DNA of 46,480 bases from Alphaproteobacteria bacterium (GCA_016125425.1 WGLT01000001.1:1-46480), one strand, 5' to 3'; positions 18,982-28,431 are shown, counted from the stretch's first letter. Notes: a model not told the origin generated them from the sequence alone. A program made the numbers and translations.

Positions 18982-19079
18982 TTATATTAAAGGGGAGGCA
19001 GGGGTCGAATCCGGAGGCGGCGCCGGGTTTTTCGGCGTATGAGGTAAAGCTCCCCCGAGACGCTGACAGGAGTTCGTTC

Positions 19080-20072
19080 ATGTACGCCCAGGAAGTGAAA
19101 TCCACCGGCGAAGCGGTCAAATCGCTCAAAGAGATGAGCCCCGAGGAGCGCGCTTTCCAGGAAAAGATCGACGCCGGCGTCAAGATCGAACCGAAGGACT
19201 GGATGCCGGAAGGATACCGGAAGACTCTGATCCGTCAGATCTCCCAGCACGCTCACTCCGAGATCGTCGGCGAATTGCCGGAAGGCAACTGGATCACGCG
19301 CGCGCCGACGCTTGAGAGAAAAGCGATCCTTCTCGCCAAGGTGCAGGATGAGGCCGGGCACGGCCTTTACCTTTACTGCGCCGCCGAAACGCTCGGCGTT
19401 TCGCGCGACGAGATGACCGAGCAATTGTTGTCGGGCAAGGCGAAATATTCCTCGATCTTCAATTACCCGACGCTCACCTGGGCCGATATCGGCGCGATCG
19501 GTTGGCTTGTCGACGGCGCGGCGATCATGAACCAGGTGCCGCTGCAGCGCTGTTCCTACGGGCCCTATTCCCGCGCGATGATTCGCATCTGCAAGGAGGA
19601 GAGCTTCCACCAGCGTCAGGGCTACGCGATCATGATGCAGCTCATGAAAGGCGACGCCGCGCAGCGCGAAATGGCGCAGGACGCGCTCAATCGCTGGTGG
19701 TGGCCGTCTCTGATGATGTTCGGCCCGTCGGACGCCGATAGCGTTCATTCCGCCCAGTCCATGGCGTGGAAGATCAAACAGAACACGAATGACGAGCTTC
19801 GCCAGAAGTTTGTCGATCAAACCGTTCCGCAGGCGGAGTTTATCGGCCTCAAGATTCCGGACCCGGACCTCAAATGGAATGAGGAGAAGGGCGGCTACGA
19901 TTTCGGCGAAATCGACTGGAACGAATTCCATGAGGTGCTGAAGGGCAACGGACCTTGCAACAAGGAGCGCATGGAGGCGCGCCGGAAAGCGTGGAATGAC
20001 GGGGCGTGGTTCCGCGACGGCTTGATGGCGCATGCGAAAAAGCGCGCAGCGAAAAAAATTGCGGCGGAGTAG
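19080..20072 (+). CDS. paaA: PaaA, phenylacetyl-CoA epoxidase catalytic subunit
   Basis: A 330-residue ferritin-like di-iron subunit of the PaaABCE monooxygenase, which epoxidises the aromatic ring of phenylacetyl-CoA. Iron-ligand motifs are [15 protein letters not shown], the ExxH of [13 protein letters not shown] and the second ExxH of [11 protein letters not shown]. Also typical are [15 protein letters not shown] and [20 protein letters not shown] stands eight bases before ATG 19080. It is the first gene of a tightly packed operon of six and lies downstream of a putative PaaR operator. Confidence 0.96.
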   Translation: MYAQEVKSTGEAVKSLKEMSPEERAFQEKIDAGVKIEPKDWMPEGYRKTLIRQISQHAHSEIVGELPEGNWITRAPTLERKAILLAKVQDEAGHGLYLYCAAETLGVSRDEMTEQLLSGKAKYSSIFNYPTLTWADIGAIGWLVDGAAIMNQVPLQRCSYGPYSRAMIRICKEESFHQRQGYAIMMQLMKGDAAQREMAQDALNRWWWPSLMMFGPSDADSVHSAQSMAWKIKQNTNDELRQKFVDQTVPQAEFIGLKIPDPDLKWNEEKGGYDFGEIDWNEFHEVLKGNGPCNKERMEARRKAWNDGAWFRDGLMAHAKKRAAKKIAAE

Positions 20073-20077
20073 GATGC

Positions 20078-20362
20078 ATGTCGAACGAATGGCCCCTTTG
20101 GGAAGTTTTCATACGCGGCCAGCACGGCCTGTCGCACAGGCATGTCGGCTCGCTTCATGCGCCCGACGCTGAGATGGCCATCAAGAATGCGCGCGATGTC
20201 TATACGCGGCGCAATGAGGGCGTCTCAATCTGGGTCGTCAAGGCGTCGGACATAGCCGCCTCGAGTCCGGAGGAGAAAGGCCCGCTCTTCGAGCCGTCGA
20301 ACTCCAAAGTCTACCGCCACCCGACCTTCTACGACATTCCTGACGAAGTCGGACACATGTGA
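20078..20362 (+). CDS. paaB: PaaB, phenylacetyl-CoA epoxidase subunit
   Basis: A 94-residue structural subunit of the epoxidase that bridges PaaAC heterodimers. The sequence SNEWPLWEVFIRGQHGLSH, then HVGSLHAPDAEMAIKNARD and YTRRNEGVSIWVVKASDI, is closely family-typical. It starts five bases after paaA, and its stop overlaps the paaC start (TGATG). Confidence 0.95.
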   Translation: MSNEWPLWEVFIRGQHGLSHRHVGSLHAPDAEMAIKNARDVYTRRNEGVSIWVVKASDIAASSPEEKGPLFEPSNSKVYRHPTFYDIPDEVGHM

Positions 20363-21114
20363 TGCCGAACGCCGATTCCAGAGAACTTGCGCTTCGCATG
20401 GGCGACAATTGCCTCATCCTCGCCCAGCGGCTCGGCGCGTGGTGCGGCCATGCGCCCGCGCTCGAAGAAGATATCGCGCTCGCCAACACCGCGCTCGATC
20501 TCATCGGGCAGACGCGGCTTTGGCTCGGGCTCGCCGGCGAAATGGAGGGCGGAAAGAGCGCGGACGATCTCGCTTTCCAGCGCGACGCGCGGGCCTTCCG
20601 GAATTGTCTGCTCGTCGAGCAGCCGAACGGCGACTACGCCCACACCCTGGTCCGCCAGTTTCTTTTCGACGCCTGGCATGCGCCGATGCTCACGGGACTG
20701 ATGAAATCGGCAGATCCGCGCGTTGCGGAGATCGCGGCGAAGTCGATCAAGGAAGTCGACTACCATCTGGAGCGATCGACGGATCTCGTCATCAGGCTCG
20801 GCGACGGCAGCGAAGAGAGCCATGCGCGCATGCAATCCGCGCTCGACGATTTTTACCCCTTCGCCGGCGAATTGCTGACGCCGGACGCTGTCGACGAGGC
20901 GCTCGCCGAGGCGGGCCTTGCGCTCGATTTGCAGAGCGTGCGCAGCGCGTGGCGTTCGCATGTCGCGGCGACCCTTCAAGAAGCGACTTTGACCGCGCCG
21001 GTCGATGCGCCTGTGCGCAAGGGCGGCAAGCAGGGCCTGCATTCCGAAGCGCTCGGCTATGTGCTCGCCGAATTGCAGTGGATGCAGCGCGCCTATCCCG
21101 GCGCCGAATGGTGA
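20362..21114 (+). CDS. paaC: PaaC, phenylacetyl-CoA epoxidase subunit
   Basis: A 250-residue ferritin-like subunit that pairs with PaaA but has no catalytic iron. Family motifs are LRMGDNCLILAQRLGAWCGH, ANTALDLIGQTRLWLGLAGE, NCLLVEQPNGDYAHTLVRQF, EVDYHLERSTD and the end KGGKQGLHSEALGYVLAEL. ATG 20362 overlaps the paaB stop by one base; GTG 20359 is an alternative. It is followed four bases later by paaD. Confidence 0.95.
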   Translation: MPNADSRELALRMGDNCLILAQRLGAWCGHAPALEEDIALANTALDLIGQTRLWLGLAGEMEGGKSADDLAFQRDARAFRNCLLVEQPNGDYAHTLVRQFLFDAWHAPMLTGLMKSADPRVAEIAAKSIKEVDYHLERSTDLVIRLGDGSEESHARMQSALDDFYPFAGELLTPDAVDEALAEAGLALDLQSVRSAWRSHVAATLQEATLTAPVDAPVRKGGKQGLHSEALGYVLAELQWMQRAYPGAEW

Positions 21115-21118
21115 CGAC

Positions 21119-21619
21119 GTGGAAACGGCCGCGACGATTTACCCTGTCGATGAAATCTGGGACTGGCTCCGTGACGTGCCCGACCCGGAAATCCCCGTTC
21201 TGTCGATCGTCGACCTCGGCATTATTCGCGATGTCAAATGGGCTGGCGAAACGCTCATCGTCACAGTGACGCCGACCTATTCCGGCTGTCCGGCGACGAC
21301 GTTCATCTCGCAGATGATCGACGCCGCGATTCGTGCGCGCGGGATTCATGATCTCGAAATCAAGACGCAAATCTCGCCGCCCTGGACGACCGCATGGATC
21401 AGCGAACAGGGCCGCGAAAAGCTGAAAGCGTTCGGCGTCGCCCCGCCTGTTGAAGGCGCCGCCTGCATTGGCGCAATGAAAGCGCAAGGACCCGTCGCGT
21501 GCCCCCATTGCGGCTCGACGAATACGGAGGAAGTGAGCCGCTTCGGCTCGACGCCCTGCAAGGCGAGCTGGCGCTGCAAGGACTGCCTCGAACCGTTTGA
21601 CTATTTCAAGAGCATTTGA
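21119..21619 (+). CDS. paaD: PaaD, Fe-S assembly factor of the epoxidase system
   Basis: A 166-residue MIP18/DUF59-type protein needed for maturation of the epoxidase or its reductase PaaE. The N-terminal domain shows VPDPEIPVLSIVDLGIIRDV and TPTYSGCPATTF. The C-terminal zinc-ribbon-like part has CPHCGSTNTEEVSRFGSTPC and CKDCLEPFDYFKSI. The start is GTG 21119, four bases after paaC; no ATG gives the right N-terminus. Confidence 0.93.
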   Translation: METAATIYPVDEIWDWLRDVPDPEIPVLSIVDLGIIRDVKWAGETLIVTVTPTYSGCPATTFISQMIDAAIRARGIHDLEIKTQISPPWTTAWISEQGREKLKAFGVAPPVEGAACIGAMKAQGPVACPHCGSTNTEEVSRFGSTPCKASWRCKDCLEPFDYFKSI

Positions 21620-21621
21620 CG

Positions 21622-22695
21622 ATGGCGCAATTCTATCCGCTTCGCGTAACGGACATCAAACGCGACACGCGCGATTCAGTCGTGCTGACGCTTGAGCCGC
21701 AGCCGGAGGACAAAGACAAATTCGCTTTCATTCAAGGGCAGTATCTCACCTTCCGGCGCACATTCGACGGCGAGGAGCTGCGCCGTTCATATTCGATCTG
21801 CGCGGGAAGAAAGGAAGGGATTCTGCGCGTCGGGATCAAGAAAGTCGACGGCGGATGGTTTTCGAATTTCGCCAATGACGAGTTGAAGGCGGGCGACATT
21901 CTGGAGGCGATGAAGCCGGCGGGGAATTTCCACGTTCCCCTCGATCCGTCGAGCGCGCGGCGCTATCTCGGTTTCGCCGGCGGCAGCGGCGTCACGCCCT
22001 TCATATCGATCATCAAGACAACGCTCGCCGAAGAGCCCTTGTCGGAGTTCACGCTCGTCTACGGCAACCGCTCGGCGGGCGCGATCATGTTCCGCGAGGA
22101 GCTTGAGGATTTGAAGAACCGGCATATGGGCCGGTTCAGCGTCGTGCATATTCTCGAGACCGAGGCGGCGGATATCGATCTTTTCTCCGGCCGGCTCGAC
22201 CGCGAAAAATGCGAACAGCTTTTCGACCGGTGGGTCGATGCGGGCTCGGCCGATTACGCCTTCATCTGCGGGCCGGAGCCGATGATGCTCGCTGTCGCCG
22301 ATGCGCTCAAAGCGCGCGGGCTCGCCGCGAACAAGATCAAGTTCGAACTGTTTGCGAGTTCGCAGCCGGGCAAAGCGCGCCGGCCGCAGGAAAGAGTCGC
22401 GGCGCGCGCCGATTCGGTCTGCAAGGCGACGATCATCATGGACGGCGTCGCGCGCGAAGTCGAAATCGACAAGCATGGCGAAAGCGTGCTCGAAGCGGCG
22501 ATCGCCGCCCGGCTCGACGCGCCTTTCGCCTGCAAGGCCGGCGTTTGCTCAACCTGTCGCGCCAAGGTCATCGAAGGCGAGGTCGAAATGGACCAGAACT
22601 ACGCGCTTGAGGACTATGAGGTGAAGCGCGGCTATATTCTCACCTGTCAAAGCCATCCGGTGAGCGACAAGCTCATCGTCGATTACGATCAATAG
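21622..22695 (+). CDS. paaE: PaaE, phenylacetyl-CoA epoxidase reductase
   Basis: A 357-residue electron-transfer subunit passing NADPH electrons to PaaA. The FAD domain has RRSYSICAG, the NAD(P) domain GFAGGSGVTPFISIIK and FICGPEPMMLAV, and the C-terminal plant-type [2Fe-2S] ferredoxin domain has CKAGVCSTCRAKV with the fourth Cys in YILTCQSHP. ATG 21622 lies two bases after the paaD stop. It is followed directly by the sixth gene of the operon. Confidence 0.95.
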   Translation: MAQFYPLRVTDIKRDTRDSVVLTLEPQPEDKDKFAFIQGQYLTFRRTFDGEELRRSYSICAGRKEGILRVGIKKVDGGWFSNFANDELKAGDILEAMKPAGNFHVPLDPSSARRYLGFAGGSGVTPFISIIKTTLAEEPLSEFTLVYGNRSAGAIMFREELEDLKNRHMGRFSVVHILETEAADIDLFSGRLDREKCEQLFDRWVDAGSADYAFICGPEPMMLAVADALKARGLAANKIKFELFASSQPGKARRPQERVAARADSVCKATIIMDGVAREVEIDKHGESVLEAAIAARLDAPFACKAGVCSTCRAKVIEGEVEMDQNYALEDYEVKRGYILTCQSHPVSDKLIVDYDQ

Positions 22696-22697
22696 CC

Positions 22698-23456
22698 ATG
22701 TCCGAAGACGTCGGCATTTCCGAATATCTGGCGCGCGGCGGCAAGCTGACCGCGCCGGATAACGCGCCGCCGCGCTATCGCGCCGAATTGATGCGGCAGA
22801 TGGCGAGCTTCGTCGATTCGGAGCTCGCGGGCGCGGCGGGGTTCGCCGATCGCATCAATCTCGGGCCGAGCGTCGCCGCGCGCATCGCCGCAGCGCGCAT
22901 CGTCATGGAGAAGCTCGACCACGCCGAACGCATTCTGAAGCTGATGGGCGAATTCGGCGCCAATGTGGACCGCTATGAGAGCGTGCACCCTTGGGCTGCG
23001 CGCATCGACCGCAATGAAGATCTCGGCGTCAAGCGCATCGGCCGGGATATGCGGCTCAATGTGTTTCACTATCCGATCGAAGGATGGATCGACGCTGTCG
23101 TGATGAATGTGCTGATGGGCGCGGCGACAATCGTTCAGCTCGAGGAGCTGTCGCAAAGCTCCTACCAGCCTTTCGGCGACGCGTTGTCGGAGATACTGCC
23201 GCGCGAGCGCCGGCATGCCGAACTCGGCGAGGAAGGCATGGCGCGGATTGCAGAGGCGGGCGAGGCTTCGCGCGCGGCCGTCGCTGATTCCGTCGATTAC
23301 TGGCGCCCGCGCGTCGCCGCGACTTTCGGCGGCGCGGCGTCAGAGCGCTTCGAGCTTTTGAAAAAATTCGGCCTACGCCATCGCACGAATGACGATTTGC
23401 GCGATGAATGGACGGCGCGCGCCGATGCGCGGCTTGGAGAGATATTGGGACGCTGA
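22698..23456 (+). CDS. Additional PaaA/PaaC-like ferritin-fold protein
   Basis: A 252-residue member of the phenylacetic acid catabolic (ferritin-like) family, starting two bases after paaE and so part of the epoxidase operon. It aligns by eye with PaaA: SFVDSELAGAAGF against [32 protein letters not shown] against the first ExxH region, and SEILPRERRHAELGEEGM against the second ExxH helix. The second ExxH is kept. At the first, PaaA's D-E-x-x-H reads E-K-x-x-H, so the usual ligand Glu is Lys with a Glu one position before. It could be an accessory or regulatory subunit, or an oxygenase with altered metal site. Not one of the standard PaaABCDE set. Confidence 0.75.
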   Translation: MSEDVGISEYLARGGKLTAPDNAPPRYRAELMRQMASFVDSELAGAAGFADRINLGPSVAARIAAARIVMEKLDHAERILKLMGEFGANVDRYESVHPWAARIDRNEDLGVKRIGRDMRLNVFHYPIEGWIDAVVMNVLMGAATIVQLEELSQSSYQPFGDALSEILPRERRHAELGEEGMARIAEAGEASRAAVADSVDYWRPRVAATFGGAASERFELLKKFGLRHRTNDDLRDEWTARADARLGEILGR

Positions 23457-23465
23457 GGCGCCTCG

Positions 23466-23494
23466 CCGCTTTTCTTCCCCCTGAGAAGAGGCGG
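23466..23494 (+). terminator. Weak hairpin after the epoxidase operon
   Basis: An imperfect 12-pair stem (CCGCTTTTCTTC against GAGAAGAGGCGG, with several G-U pairs and one mismatch) lies ten bases after the last paa-operon stop, between converging genes. No T-run follows, so intrinsic termination is doubtful. Confidence 0.25.
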
Positions 23495-23545
23495 GGACCC
23501 GGGAGGTCAGGGCCTGGGCCCCCGCTGTCCGGGGCGCCGAGCGGA

Positions 23546-24739
23546 TCATTTCCCCGCGACGTCGCGCAGCGCTTCGCAAAGATGGGCGACATTGCCTTCA
23601 TTGACGCCGCAGAGATTGATGCGGCCGTTGCCCGCCATATAAATCCCGTGGCGCTCGCGCATCGCCATCACCTGCTCGACGCTGAGGGGCAGAAGCGAAA
23701 ACATGCCGTTCTGGCGCTCGATATAGGACAGGGCGTCGCCCATCTGCATTTCGGCGGCCGTGCGCACAAGCAGGCGCCGGTTTTCCCTGATCGCTTCGCG
23801 CATGGCCGAAAGTTCTTCGCGCCAAAGCGTTGTCAGCTCCGGCGACGTCAAAATCTCCGCGACGATCTCGCCGCCATGAGCCGGGGGCATGGAATAATTG
23901 CCGCGCGCGAGATTAAGCAGATGCGACTTCACCGCGCTCGCCCGGTCGGGCGTCTTCGCGACCGCGATAAGCGCGCCGGTGCGTTCGCGATAAAGGCCGA
24001 AATTCTTCGAGCAGGAATAGGAAATCAGCAATTCGGGCAGGCGCCGCGCCGCTTCGCGCGGCAGATAGGCGTCTTCATCGAGCCCTTCTGCGAAACCGTG
24101 ATAGGCCGCGTCGATAAAGACGAAAAATCCCTGCGCGCAGGCGCGGTCGAGCACGGCGTCGATTTGTTCGCGCGACAGATCAGCCCCCGACGGATTGTGG
24201 CAGGGACCGTGCAGCAAAAGCGCGTCTTCGGGGCCGAGTTTTTCGACCGCGCCCATGAAGCCGTCGATCTGCACGGCGCGCTTTTCCGCATCGTAATAGG
24301 GAATCATTTTCATTCTGAGCCCGGCCGCCATGAGCAGCGGCTGGTGGTTGGCCCATGTCGGCGCGCCGCTCGTCACGCATTCCGCGCCGACGCGCTTCAA
24401 AAGCTCACCGCCCAGACGCACCGCGCCGCAGCCGCCGATCGTCTGCACGACGGCGCAGCGCCCGTCCGCGAGGGCCGGATGGGCTTCGCCCAAAAGAAGG
24501 CGCGCGACCGCATCGCCGAATCCGGACGCGCCCTCGGGCGGGGTGTAGACCTTGCTCGTCTCCCACCCGAAAACGCGCTCCTCGGCGGTTTTCACCGCGC
24601 GCAGGATCGGCGTCCTGTTCTCCTTGTCGCGGAACACCCCGACGCCGAGATCGATCTTCTTTGCGCGCTTGTCCTCGGCGAAAAGCTTCGTCAGCCCGAG
24701 CAGGGCGTCCGGGGCCAGGGCGTCGAGGTCCGAAAACAT
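23546..24739 (-). CDS. Aromatic/aspartate-type aminotransferase (class I)
   Basis: A 397-residue PLP aminotransferase of the AspC/TyrB group. Visible are KIDLGVGVFRDKENRTPILR, TIGGCGAVRLGGELLKR, the substrate-site HGPCHNPSGADL, DAAYHGFAEGL, and the PLP lysine in SYSCSKNFGLYRERTGAL, with the C-terminal ERQNGMFSLL and GRINLCGVN. ATG 24739 (MFSDLDALAPDALLGL) is preferred, with AGGACC just before it. It lies 16 bases after the IOR gene on the same strand. This points to transamination of phenylalanine or tyrosine to the aryl-pyruvate used by IOR; aspartate activity is possible as well. Confidence 0.88.
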   Translation of the reverse strand: MFSDLDALAPDALLGLTKLFAEDKRAKKIDLGVGVFRDKENRTPILRAVKTAEERVFGWETSKVYTPPEGASGFGDAVARLLLGEAHPALADGRCAVVQTIGGCGAVRLGGELLKRVGAECVTSGAPTWANHQPLLMAAGLRMKMIPYYDAEKRAVQIDGFMGAVEKLGPEDALLLHGPCHNPSGADLSREQIDAVLDRACAQGFFVFIDAAYHGFAEGLDEDAYLPREAARRLPELLISYSCSKNFGLYRERTGALIAVAKTPDRASAVKSHLLNLARGNYSMPPAHGGEIVAEILTSPELTTLWREELSAMREAIRENRRLLVRTAAEMQMGDALSYIERQNGMFSLLPLSVEQVMAMRERHGIYMAGNGRINLCGVNEGNVAHLCEALRDVAGK

Positions 24740-24755
24740 GGCGGGTCCTATTCGG

Positions 24756-27700
24756 TTACGCGGCCTTCGCCGCGCTTGCTTCTTCAAACCCGCGCATCAG
24801 ATCGTCAAGCCGTGCGGCGGTTTTTTCGATCGAGGCCAGCTTGACCGGCCCGTAGCCGCGGACATCTTCCGGCAGGCGCGCGATGGCGACCGCCGCCTGC
24901 ATGTTCTGCGCGCTGAGCCGCGGCAAAAGCGCCTCGATGCGCGCGCGATATTCCGTGATCAGCCTGCGTTCGAGGCGCCGTTCGGCGGTTTGGCCGAACG
25001 GATCGAGGATCGTGCCCCGCAGGAAGCGAAAGCGCCGCAAGACGGAGAGCGCTCCGTACATCCACGGCCCGAAAGTCGTCTTCCGCGGCCGGCCTTGCTC
25101 GTCGAGACCGCGATTAAAGATCGGCGGGGCCATATGGAACCTGATTTTATAGTCGCCCTCGAACTCGTCGGCGATCTTCTTGCGGAAGGTCCCGTCGGTA
25201 TGAAGCCGCGCGACTTCATACTCGTCCTTATACGCCATCAGCTTGAACAGACCGATCGCGACGGCGCGCGAAAACGCTTCTCCGCCGGGAAGGGCGTCTG
25301 CGCCCTCCGCGACGCGCTCGACGAAGTCGCGATAGCGCCGCGCATAGGCCCTGTTTTGATAAGCCGTCAGGAAATCGGCGCGGCGGGCGATCAGTTCGGC
25401 CAGAGACGGCTCGCGCTCGGCGCCGCGCTTCAGGCCCGCCGCGCGGTAGACCGCGTCCGGATCGACGGCGGCGGCGCGGCCGAGCGCGAAAGCCTGCCGG
25501 TTCTTATCGACAGCGACGCCGTTGAGTTCGATCGCGCGCATAAGCGCGGCAAGGCCGACCGGAACAAGCCCCTTTTGCCAGGAATAGCCGAGCAGGAACA
25601 TGTTCGAGAAAACGAGATCGCCGAGAAGGCGCCCTGCGATCGCGCTCGCATCGATGTCGCAGACATTTTCATCGCCGCAAGCGTCTTTCAGCAGTTTCAG
25701 TCTTTGATGCGCGGCGAAATCGATATCGCGATCGCGGATGAAATCGGCGGTCGGCATGATCTCCATATTCGCGCTCGCGCGCGTCGCGCCCTTGCGCATC
25801 ACTGATAGCGAGCGCTGGTCCGTGCCGACGACGAGATCGCAGATGATCGCCGCATCCGCCGCGCCGATATCGATCCGCACCTGATTGAGCGCGGCCGGAT
25901 TCTCGCCGAGGCGCACATAAGAAAGAACGGTTCCGCCCTTTTGCGCAAAACCCATGAAGTCGAGAACCGAGGCGCCCTTGCCTTCCAGATGGGCGGCCAT
26001 GGTCACGATCGCGCCGATCGTCACCACGCCCGTCCCGCCGACCCCGCCGACAAGCAGGTCAAAGGACCGGCCAAGCGCGGGCAGGGCGGGCTCGGGAAGG
26101 GCGTCGAGGGCGGTTTTCAATTCCTCGCTCATCGCCGCGGGCTCGGGTTTTCTCAGAGCGCCGCCCTCGATCGAGACGAAGCTCGGGCAGAATCCTTTGA
26201 CGCAGGAATAGTCCTTGTTGCAGGAGGACTGGTCGATCTTCCGCTTGCGGCCGAATTCGGTTTCGACCGGAACGATCGACAGGCAGTTCGACTGCTTCGA
26301 GCAGTCGCCGCAGCCCTCGCAGACAAGCTCGTTGATGAACATCCGCTTCGGCGGATCGGGATATTCATGGCGCTTCCTGCGCCGGCGCTTTTCCGCCGCG
26401 CAAGTTTGCACGTAGATGAGAACGGTGACGCCCTTGACCTCACGCAGCGCGCGCTGAACCGCGTCGAGTTCGTCGCGGTGACGCACTTCGACGCCGGGCG
26501 GAAGACCGCCGGCCGATCTGATCGCGTCGGGATCGTCGCTGGCGATGACGGCTTTTTTCACGCCCTCGGCGAGGACCTGCCGCGCGATCATCGGCACGGT
26601 CAGCACGCCGTCGATCGGCTGCCCGCCCGTCATCGCCACGGCGTCGTTGTAGAGGATTTTATAGGTGACATTCGCGCCGGCCGCGATCGCCTGACGGATC
26701 GCCATCGAACCGGAATGAAAATAAGTGCCGTCGCCGAGATTTTGAAAGACATGCGGGCGGTCTTTCAGGAACATCGACTTCGACGCCCAGTTAACGCCTT
26801 CGCCGCCCATCTGGATCAGGTCGCTCGTATTGCGGTCCATCCACGAGGCCATGAAGTGGCAGCCAATGCCGGCGAGCGCGCGCGAGCCTTCGGGCACGCG
26901 CGTCGAGGTGTTGTGCGGACAACCCGAGCAGAAATAGGGCAGGCGCCGCGCGCCGCCCGGCGCGGCGACCGCGCGGCGGCGCGCGTCGAGTTCGGCGAGC
27001 GCGGCGCTGAAGTCGAGCCCCGGGATGATCTTTGAGAGGCGGTTTGCGAGAATGGGCGCAAGGCCGGAGGGCGACAGCTCTTCGACCCAGGAGATCAGCG
27101 CCGCGCCGTCTTCGTCATGCTTGCCGAGAATGCGCTTCGGTTTGTCGATCGCGCGATCATACAGATATTCCTTGAGCTGGCTTTCGATGATGCCGCGCTT
27201 TTCCTCGACGACGAGCACCTCCTCCTTGCCCGCCATGAATCGCTCGGCGCCTTGCGCCTCGATGGGCCAGACGAGTCCGATTTTGTAGATATCGAGACCG
27301 ATTTCGCGGGCGCGCTTTTCGTCGATCCCGAGCATCGCGAGGGCCTCCATCACATCGAGATGGGCCTTGCCGGTCGTGATGACGCCATATCTGGCGTCCG
27401 GGACGTTGAAGATCGCCCGGTCGATCGGATTGGCGCGGGCGAAGGCGCGCACCGCTTCCTTCTTGTCGCGCATGCGCCGTTCGATCTGCATGCCGGGCAG
27501 GTCCGGCCAGCGGAAGTTCAGCCCGCCGTCCGGCATGATGAAATCGTCGGGCGTCTTGAATCGCGGCAAGGTCGGCAATTCGACCGAGGCGGCGCTTTCG
27601 ACCGTCTCTGAAATCGCCTTGAAGCCGATCCACATGCCGGAAAAGCGCGAGGCGGCGTATCCCCAAAGGCCGAACTCGATATATTCGCCGATATTCGCGG

Positions 27701-28247
27701 GATTGATGGTCGGAATATAGGCCGCCATGAAGGCGACATCCGATTGATGCGACATCGAGGACGAAACGCATCCGTGATCGTCGCCGGCGACGACAAGCAC
27801 GCCGCCATGCGGGGATGATCCGTAGGCGTTGCCATGCTTCAACGCGTCGCCCGCGCGGTCGACGCCGGGGCCCTTGCCGTACCACATCGCAAAGACGCCA
27901 TCGACGGTGCGCTCGGGCTCGATTTCGATCTGCTGCGTGCCGAGCACGGCCGTCGCCGCGAGGTCTTCATTGATGGCGGGAAGGAAAGAGACGTCGTTCT
28001 CGTCGAGGAATGTCTTCGCCCGCCACAGCGCCTGGTCGACGCCGCCGAGCGGCGAGCCGCGATAGCCGCTGACAAAGCCGGCTGTGTTGAGGCCGGCGGC
28101 GCGGTCGAGCCGGCGCTGCGTCAGCAGAATAGCGACGAGCGCCTGCGTGCCGGTCAGGAACACCCGCCCCGACCGGCGGGCGAATCGGTCGTCGAGGACG
28201 TAATCGTCGAGAGGGGCGGACGGTTGGGGTCGGGACAGCGCCGTCAT
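24756..28247 (-). CDS. Indolepyruvate ferredoxin oxidoreductase, fused alpha-beta form
   Basis: A 1163-residue enzyme that oxidatively decarboxylates aryl-pyruvates (indole-, phenyl- or hydroxyphenylpyruvate) to arylacetyl-CoA with a ferredoxin-type acceptor. The N-terminal region has AGLNTAGFVSGYRGSPLGGV, and the TPP-binding part has YFCSGCPHNTSTRVPEGSRA, GEGVNWASKS and LYNDAVAMTGGQPIDG. A cysteine-rich Fe-S segment (CEGCGDCSKQSNCLS, CNKDYSCVKGFCPSF) is followed by the gamma/beta-like domain GGVGGTGVVTIGAIVTMAA and MGFAQKGGTVLSYVRLG. The fused form is usual in proteobacteria. AGGAG stands ~11 bases before ATG 28247. In this cluster it would deliver phenylacetyl-CoA straight to PaaABCE. Confidence 0.93.
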   Translation of the reverse strand: MTALSRPQPSAPLDDYVLDDRFARRSGRVFLTGTQALVAILLTQRRLDRAAGLNTAGFVSGYRGSPLGGVDQALWRAKTFLDENDVSFLPAINEDLAATAVLGTQQIEIEPERTVDGVFAMWYGKGPGVDRAGDALKHGNAYGSSPHGGVLVVAGDDHGCVSSSMSHQSDVAFMAAYIPTINPANIGEYIEFGLWGYAASRFSGMWIGFKAISETVESAASVELPTLPRFKTPDDFIMPDGGLNFRWPDLPGMQIERRMRDKKEAVRAFARANPIDRAIFNVPDARYGVITTGKAHLDVMEALAMLGIDEKRAREIGLDIYKIGLVWPIEAQGAERFMAGKEEVLVVEEKRGIIESQLKEYLYDRAIDKPKRILGKHDEDGAALISWVEELSPSGLAPILANRLSKIIPGLDFSAALAELDARRRAVAAPGGARRLPYFCSGCPHNTSTRVPEGSRALAGIGCHFMASWMDRNTSDLIQMGGEGVNWASKSMFLKDRPHVFQNLGDGTYFHSGSMAIRQAIAAGANVTYKILYNDAVAMTGGQPIDGVLTVPMIARQVLAEGVKKAVIASDDPDAIRSAGGLPPGVEVRHRDELDAVQRALREVKGVTVLIYVQTCAAEKRRRRKRHEYPDPPKRMFINELVCEGCGDCSKQSNCLSIVPVETEFGRKRKIDQSSCNKDYSCVKGFCPSFVSIEGGALRKPEPAAMSEELKTALDALPEPALPALGRSFDLLVGGVGGTGVVTIGAIVTMAAHLEGKGASVLDFMGFAQKGGTVLSYVRLGENPAALNQVRIDIGAADAAIICDLVVGTDQRSLSVMRKGATRASANMEIMPTADFIRDRDIDFAAHQRLKLLKDACGDENVCDIDASAIAGRLLGDLVFSNMFLLGYSWQKGLVPVGLAALMRAIELNGVAVDKNRQAFALGRAAAVDPDAVYRAAGLKRGAEREPSLAELIARRADFLTAYQNRAYARRYRDFVERVAEGADALPGGEAFSRAVAIGLFKLMAYKDEYEVARLHTDGTFRKKIADEFEGDYKIRFHMAPPIFNRGLDEQGRPRKTTFGPWMYGALSVLRRFRFLRGTILDPFGQTAERRLERRLITEYRARIEALLPRLSAQNMQAAVAIARLPEDVRGYGPVKLASIEKTAARLDDLMRGFEEASAAKAA

Positions 28248-28372
28248 GAGAATAATGACTCCTTGGCCGCCATTTCGGCGAAGAAGCTATCCCGTTTTGC
28301 GCCAAATTGCGTTTCAATTTTCAAGATGTTTTTCCAAAGTCATGAATATATATTGCGCATCGTGGAGTAACA

Positions 28373-28388
28373 TGAAATAGACATTTCA
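28373..28388. promoter_or_regulatory. Putative Lrp/AsnC operator (inverted repeat)
   Basis: TGAAATAGACATTTCA, a perfect 6-4-6 inverted repeat in the AT-rich 184-base interval between the divergent IOR and lrp genes. Its position suits a site for the adjacent Lrp-family regulator or its autoregulation; the sequence alone does not prove this. Confidence 0.45.
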
Positions 28389-28431
28389 CGCTATCCCTCA
28401 TGCGAAAAAAGCCGCGCCCGGAGGCCCCGCC

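Noticed and set aside
19000-19030. tRNA-like GGGGTCGAATCC before paaA
   Set aside because: No cloverleaf partner arms or anticodon loop could be drawn around it.
18987-20033. 348-codon open frame antisense to paaA
   Set aside because: paaA is unmistakable; the antisense frame arises from codon bias.
23408-24844. 478-codon open frame antisense to the aminotransferase
   Set aside because: Shadow of the aminotransferase codon structure, with no family resemblance.
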